Assembly (NCBI GenBank): GCA_950063125.1
Contig: CATLZI010000070.1
Span: 1-9,097 of the forward strand
DNA from: an uncultured Porticoccus sp.
GTDB taxonomy: Bacteria; Pseudomonadota; Gammaproteobacteria; Pseudomonadales; Porticoccaceae
Direction of reading: 5' to 3'
DNA: 9,097 bases
Below are positions 6,343 through 9,097 of this stretch, piece by piece; position 1 is the first letter of the stretch; the number at the start of each line of letters is the position of its first letter. Position numbers and translations under genes: made by a program. Under the pieces are notes generated by a model. It saw only the letters and a program-made list of their open reading frames with translations, searched no databases and was not told the DNA's origin.

Positions 6343-8439
6343 TCAAAAATTCAGTACGAGACGTAAAAAAAGTCTGGTTTCAAAAACATTGTTTTGAGCA
6401 TGCTCCATATAGTCACCCCCCAAGTTTTGGCCGATAAGTGACAGGTTTCCAGTGCTTGAACCCACAGCAAAATCATAACCCAGATGGGCGTCTACCCGGA
6501 CAAACTGTTCTACAGGGTTGCCATCACGCCAATCCGCTGCGGTCATATGGTAGATATTGATGCCTGAGGACCAGCCTGCAGGAAATCGCTGAAACAGCAG
6601 CAGGCCTGCCGTGTGTCGCGGTGCGCGTTCGTCATGATCCTTGATCTGAAAGTAGGGTTCATAGCGGGAGATATAAAAACTGTCCACATCCCGATAGCTG
6701 TAGTGGGCATTGATCAGAGTGCGCTCGGTGGGCTGGTAGCGGAGTTGTAGTTCCGCTCCCCGCGTTACCCAGCGACTGTTATTGTCGCGGACTGATATGG
6801 TTTCATCCAGACCGAGCGACGGAATACCCAGATCGGCAGGTGCCTGGTAGGTATCGATGCCATCTTTAACAGATTCTCGAAACAGTCTGACATCAAAGGT
6901 CAGCCCCTGTGTGGGTAATTGGGCCAGATAGCCCAGTTCAAGGCTTTTCAGTCGCTCTTCCTCGACGTTTTCAGCAGATTTCCGAATCGCCTGGACCAGT
7001 ATCTGGTCGGCGAGAATATCCACATTCAGCTCCCGGGCCTCACCTAGTGAGGGGGAGCGCCGACCAATGGCATAACCTATGCGAAGGGTGTGGAGAGGAT
7101 TGAAGTGGTAATTGGCGGCGATCCTGCCGGATGCAATGGTGTCCACCAGGACGTTGTTTTCGATCATCAGACCGGCATTCATAGTCCAGTGGGAGCTGGC
7201 CTCCCACTCCAGGTGCCCGAAGAGTCGGCGACTGGTCAGCGATTCATCGCCACTATGACCAAACACTGTTTTGCCACTGATATTGTCGTAGCGCAGGCCT
7301 GCCCCCCAGGTGGCTCGCAAATCGGGGGTCAGGTGCAGGCGATGTTCCAGTTCTACGTCGTAGCGCTCTGAATCAATGCCCTGAAAGCCGACGATATAGT
7401 GTTGATCTTCAATATCCAGGGTCGGGTCAATCATCTGAAAAAAGCCCGGCACCTGTTCCGGGGTAATGGTGAATCCGAGTTCCTCCGACAACAGGTTGGA
7501 AACCAGCCCCTGGTTGATATAGTTCTCACCCTCAATTCGGTTGTGGTACAAATGGATTTGCAGCCCGTCGCCGTTGACCAGATCCCGGTTCCACTTCAGG
7601 GACTGGTATTGGTTTTTGAACTGGACATCAGCGTACTCCGCCGGACTGTCCGCATCACCCCAACCAGAATTGTTGTGTGTGTACCCGGCTTGCAGGTCGA
7701 ATGTATCTGTAATATTCGGTGTGTACATAGCGCGCAGGTTCAGGGCCAGCATTTCCCTGCCGTCCTTCATTGACCCCTGGTTGTCTCCGGAACTTACCGG
7801 TGGGAAGCCGTCGTTATGCTGGTAATTAAAACTGACACGGTAATCCAGCTTGTCGGCATTGCCGCTGTAGCGAACAGTGGTTTCCCGGGTTTGCTGGTCT
7901 CCTGCTGTCACGCCGACCTGCCAGCCACGCTCCTGCACAGGTTTGCGAGTGATGATGTTTACCGCGCCCAGAAATGCATTGGAGCCGAAGGCCGGGGCAT
8001 TTGACCCCCGCACAATCTCAATATGGTCAATATCCTCCAGACTGATACCCAGAGAGCCCCATTCAGTATTGGCAAACACCGGGTCATAGATGGGCCGGCC
8101 ATCGACCATGATTTCCAGATGGTTCGGAAACTCGCGGCCAAAGCCGTGATAACCAATACCGTAGCGATTGCCATTGATATAGTAGGACTCGAAGCCGGGC
8201 ACCAGGCGAAAGACATCGACCCAGGTCATGGCGCCGGAAGCCTTGATCAATTGTTGGTCGATAATGGTGACACTTGCGGGAACCTGGTTCAGGGGCTGAA
8301 CCATCCGCGCCACGGAGGAAACCGATGGTAGCTCACCGAGCATATCCTCTTCAGTAATGAACGCGGATTTGGGTTGACTGAGAACCAGCTGGCTGAAGAG
8401 TAAACCCGTTACTGTCAGGCTCAGTGTGGCGCGAGACAT
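6343..8439 (-). CDS. TonB-dependent outer-membrane receptor
   Basis: This 698-residue outer-membrane protein should take up or sense a small ligand with energy from TonB-ExbBD. A signal peptide (about 1-21) is followed by ITEEDMLGELP, a region where a TonB box is expected. The plug domain (about 40-168) contains QVPASVTIID, a DVFRLVPGF motif and a stretch at 141-167 whose core, EIVRGSNAPAFGSNAF and NIITRKP, is the classic plug signature. The remainder is beta-barrel, ending in an amphipathic strand with terminal Phe (LVLNF). It is short for the family and carries no N-terminal FecA-type signalling domain. The start at 8439 is supported by GGGAG (8446-8450) with a 6-nt spacer. It is the first gene of the likely operon with the binding protein and kinase. 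The ligand cannot be read from sequence; the general style resembles vitamin- or siderophore-type receptors. Confidence 0.92.
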   Translation of the reverse strand: MSRATLSLTVTGLLFSQLVLSQPKSAFITEEDMLGELPSVSSVARMVQPLNQVPASVTIIDQQLIKASGAMTWVDVFRLVPGFESYYINGNRYGIGYHGFGREFPNHLEIMVDGRPIYDPVFANTEWGSLGISLEDIDHIEIVRGSNAPAFGSNAFLGAVNIITRKPVQERGWQVGVTAGDQQTRETTVRYSGNADKLDYRVSFNYQHNDGFPPVSSGDNQGSMKDGREMLALNLRAMYTPNITDTFDLQAGYTHNNSGWGDADSPAEYADVQFKNQYQSLKWNRDLVNGDGLQIHLYHNRIEGENYINQGLVSNLLSEELGFTITPEQVPGFFQMIDPTLDIEDQHYIVGFQGIDSERYDVELEHRLHLTPDLRATWGAGLRYDNISGKTVFGHSGDESLTSRRLFGHLEWEASSHWTMNAGLMIENNVLVDTIASGRIAANYHFNPLHTLRIGYAIGRRSPSLGEARELNVDILADQILVQAIRKSAENVEEERLKSLELGYLAQLPTQGLTFDVRLFRESVKDGIDTYQAPADLGIPSLGLDETISVRDNNSRWVTRGAELQLRYQPTERTLINAHYSYRDVDSFYISRYEPYFQIKDHDERAPRHTAGLLLFQRFPAGWSSGINIYHMTAADWRDGNPVEQFVRVDAHLGYDFAVGSSTGNLSLIGQNLGGDYMEHAQNNVFETRLFLRLVLNF

Positions 8440-8445
8440 AACGTG

Positions 8446-8450
8446 CTCCC
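8446..8450 (-). promoter_or_regulatory. Ribosome binding site of the receptor gene
   Basis: GGGAG on the minus strand lies 6 nt before the ATG at 8439, a good spacing. It supports this start and hence the N-terminal signal peptide. Confidence 0.6.
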
Positions 8451-8476
8451 GGGAGAATTGGCGTGATATTTTTGCA

Positions 8477-8495
8477 GGGACATATTCTAAGTCCC
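8477..8495. repeat. Inverted repeat GGGAC-N9-GTCCC over the receptor -10
   Basis: GGGAC (8477-8481) and GTCCC (8491-8495) are perfect inverted arms around nine bases that contain the candidate -10 of the receptor promoter. Such placement fits an operator, whose binding protein would block transcription. It does not look like a Fur box. The arms are only 5 bp, so chance cannot be excluded. Confidence 0.4.
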
Positions 8496-8512
8496 CGATG
8501 CGGGAATATCAG
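8484..8512 (-). promoter_or_regulatory. Candidate sigma-70 promoter of the receptor operon
   Basis: On the minus strand CTGATA (8507-8512) and TAGAAT (8484-8489) are separated by 17 bp, matching the consensus at 4 of 6 and 5 of 6 positions. Transcription would start near 8477, about 38 nt before the receptor ATG. The -10 lies between the arms of an inverted repeat, which suggests control by a bound protein. Confidence 0.45.
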
Positions 8513-8543
8513 CTGTTTATTGCTGCGTGGATAAAGAAACCCC

Positions 8544-8557
8544 CCTGTATATCCTGT
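8544..8557. repeat. Direct repeat CCTGT-N4-CCTGT upstream of the receptor promoter
   Basis: CCTGT occurs at 8544-8548 and 8553-8557, a 9-bp period, centred about 73 bp upstream of the predicted receptor transcript start. That is a common place for an activator such as a response regulator. The repeat is short and the role is speculative. Confidence 0.25.
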
Positions 8558-8620
8558 GATCGGTTTGAATGTCAGAGTTGCAGTGTCCCTCCAATAGCAG
8601 CAGTAGAGCCTGATTCGGGC

Positions 8621-8626
8621 TAAAAT
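8621..8626 (+). promoter_or_regulatory. Possible -10 element for pdxH
   Basis: TAAAAT matches the -10 consensus at 5 of 6 positions and lies 29 nt before the pdxH ATG. No good -35 is found 16-18 bp upstream, nor a TG extension, so the call is weak. Confidence 0.25.
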
Positions 8627-8640
8627 ACCTAGTTATGATT

Positions 8641-8646
8641 GAGGAG
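8641..8646 (+). promoter_or_regulatory. Ribosome binding site of pdxH
   Basis: GAGGAG lies 8 nt before the ATG at 8655 and is the strongest Shine-Dalgarno sequence in the window. It fixes the pdxH start and argues against the upstream in-line ATG at 8635, which opens only a six-codon frame. Confidence 0.7.
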
Positions 8647-8654
8647 AGTAACTG

Positions 8655-9097
8655 ATGTCGCTGGAAGATAGTCGTCGCGAATACCAGTATGGACGCTTGC
8701 GCAGGGAATCACTTAAGGATTCTCCCTTTGAACAATTCAACCTGTGGATGGAGCAGGCCATTCACTCGGATTTATCCGATCCCACAGCGATGTGTCTCGC
8801 CACGGTCAATGCCGAGGGTAAACCCTGGCAGCGCACCGTATTGTTAAAGGGCATGGATGAGAGAGGGTTGATGTTCTATACCAACCTGGGTAGTCGCAAA
8901 GCCAGAGAGATGTCAGGCAACCCGAATGTCAGCCTCATTTTCCCCTGGATGCGGATGGATCGGCAGGTGATTGTCGGCGGGCAGGTGGAAAGACTCACGA
9001 AAACCGAAGTTCTTAGCTATTTTCTCAAGCGCCCACGGGGGAGCCAGCTGGCAGCCTGGGCCTCGCAGCAAAGCAGTCGGCTCAGCTCCCGGCAGGC
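8655..9097 (+). CDS. pdxH: Pyridoxine/pyridoxamine 5'-phosphate oxidase, N-terminal part
   Basis: This FMN enzyme oxidises pyridoxine 5'-phosphate or pyridoxamine 5'-phosphate to pyridoxal 5'-phosphate with O2, the last step of de novo synthesis and a step of salvage. The visible 147 residues run off the right edge; the family is usually about 210-220 residues. Family landmarks are present: REYQYGRLRRESL near the N-terminus (8-20), AMCLATVNAEGKPWQRTVLLKG (45-66, with FMN-contacting R60 and K65), FYTNLGSRKA (74-83), and the segment KRPRGSQLAAWASQQSS (125-141). The ATG at 8655 has a strong ribosome binding site. The gene diverges from the receptor operon and probably has its own promoter. Its product makes the cofactor needed by the SerC at the other end of the window, but nothing shows joint control. 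Confidence 0.95.
   Translation, partial: MSLEDSRREYQYGRLRRESLKDSPFEQFNLWMEQAIHSDLSDPTAMCLATVNAEGKPWQRTVLLKGMDERGLMFYTNLGSRKAREMSGNPNVSLIFPWMRMDRQVIVGGQVERLTKTEVLSYFLKRPRGSQLAAWASQQSSRLSSRQ

Noticed and set aside
7399..7773. 124-codon plus-strand frame opposite the receptor gene
   Set aside because: It is the complement of the beta-barrel coding sequence, with no known domain and no ribosome binding site that I can see.
6343..8439. FecA-type signalling receptor with sigma/anti-sigma control
   Set aside because: The receptor has no extra N-terminal signalling domain before the plug, and no FecI/FecR-like gene is present in the window.
1..9097. Mobile element, CRISPR, tRNA or phage content
   Set aside because: No transposase, integrase, regularly spaced repeats, tRNA-like cloverleaf or terminal inverted repeats were noticed on either strand.

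Overview
The window looks like chromosomal DNA of a Gram-negative bacterium, most likely a gammaproteobacterium. The evidence is an outer-membrane TonB-dependent receptor, a BarA/TorS-style tripartite hybrid kinase, and a PdxH of the proteobacterial type. Lineage is inferred from protein style only; no rRNA or other marker gene is present, and I would not name a genus.

Left part, plus strand (1-2591). A short C-terminal coding tail ends at 98. A 172-nt gap follows, then two serine-biosynthesis genes 35 nt apart: a phosphoserine aminotransferase of the 'Methanosarcina-type' SerC branch, and a roughly 390-residue D-3-phosphoglycerate dehydrogenase (SerA) with a C-terminal ACT domain. Together they would turn 3-phosphoglycerate into O-phosphoserine. 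No serB is in view.

Central part, minus strand (8439 down to 2635). Three genes appear to form one transcription unit, read right to left: a TonB-dependent outer-membrane receptor, a secreted periplasmic binding protein of the ABC_sub_bind (TrpX-like) kind, and a membrane-bound hybrid histidine kinase. The kinase has two membrane segments, HAMP, HisKA, HATPase, a degenerate receiver, a true receiver and an Hpt domain. The binding-protein stop and the kinase start overlap by four bases (ATGA). No ABC permease, ATPase or DNA-binding response regulator is encoded within the window. The arrangement therefore reads more like a sensing relay (outer membrane, periplasm, inner membrane, phosphorelay) than a complete importer. 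This is the most interesting part of the window.

Right part, plus strand (8655-9097). The start of pdxH (pyridoxine/pyridoxamine 5'-phosphate oxidase, cut by the window edge) is transcribed divergently from the receptor. The 215-nt space between them holds a plausible receptor promoter, with an inverted repeat over its -10 element, a direct repeat further upstream, and a possible -10 for pdxH.

No rRNA, tRNA, CRISPR array, insertion sequence or phage gene was recognised. No stretch longer than 300 bases lacks a gene.
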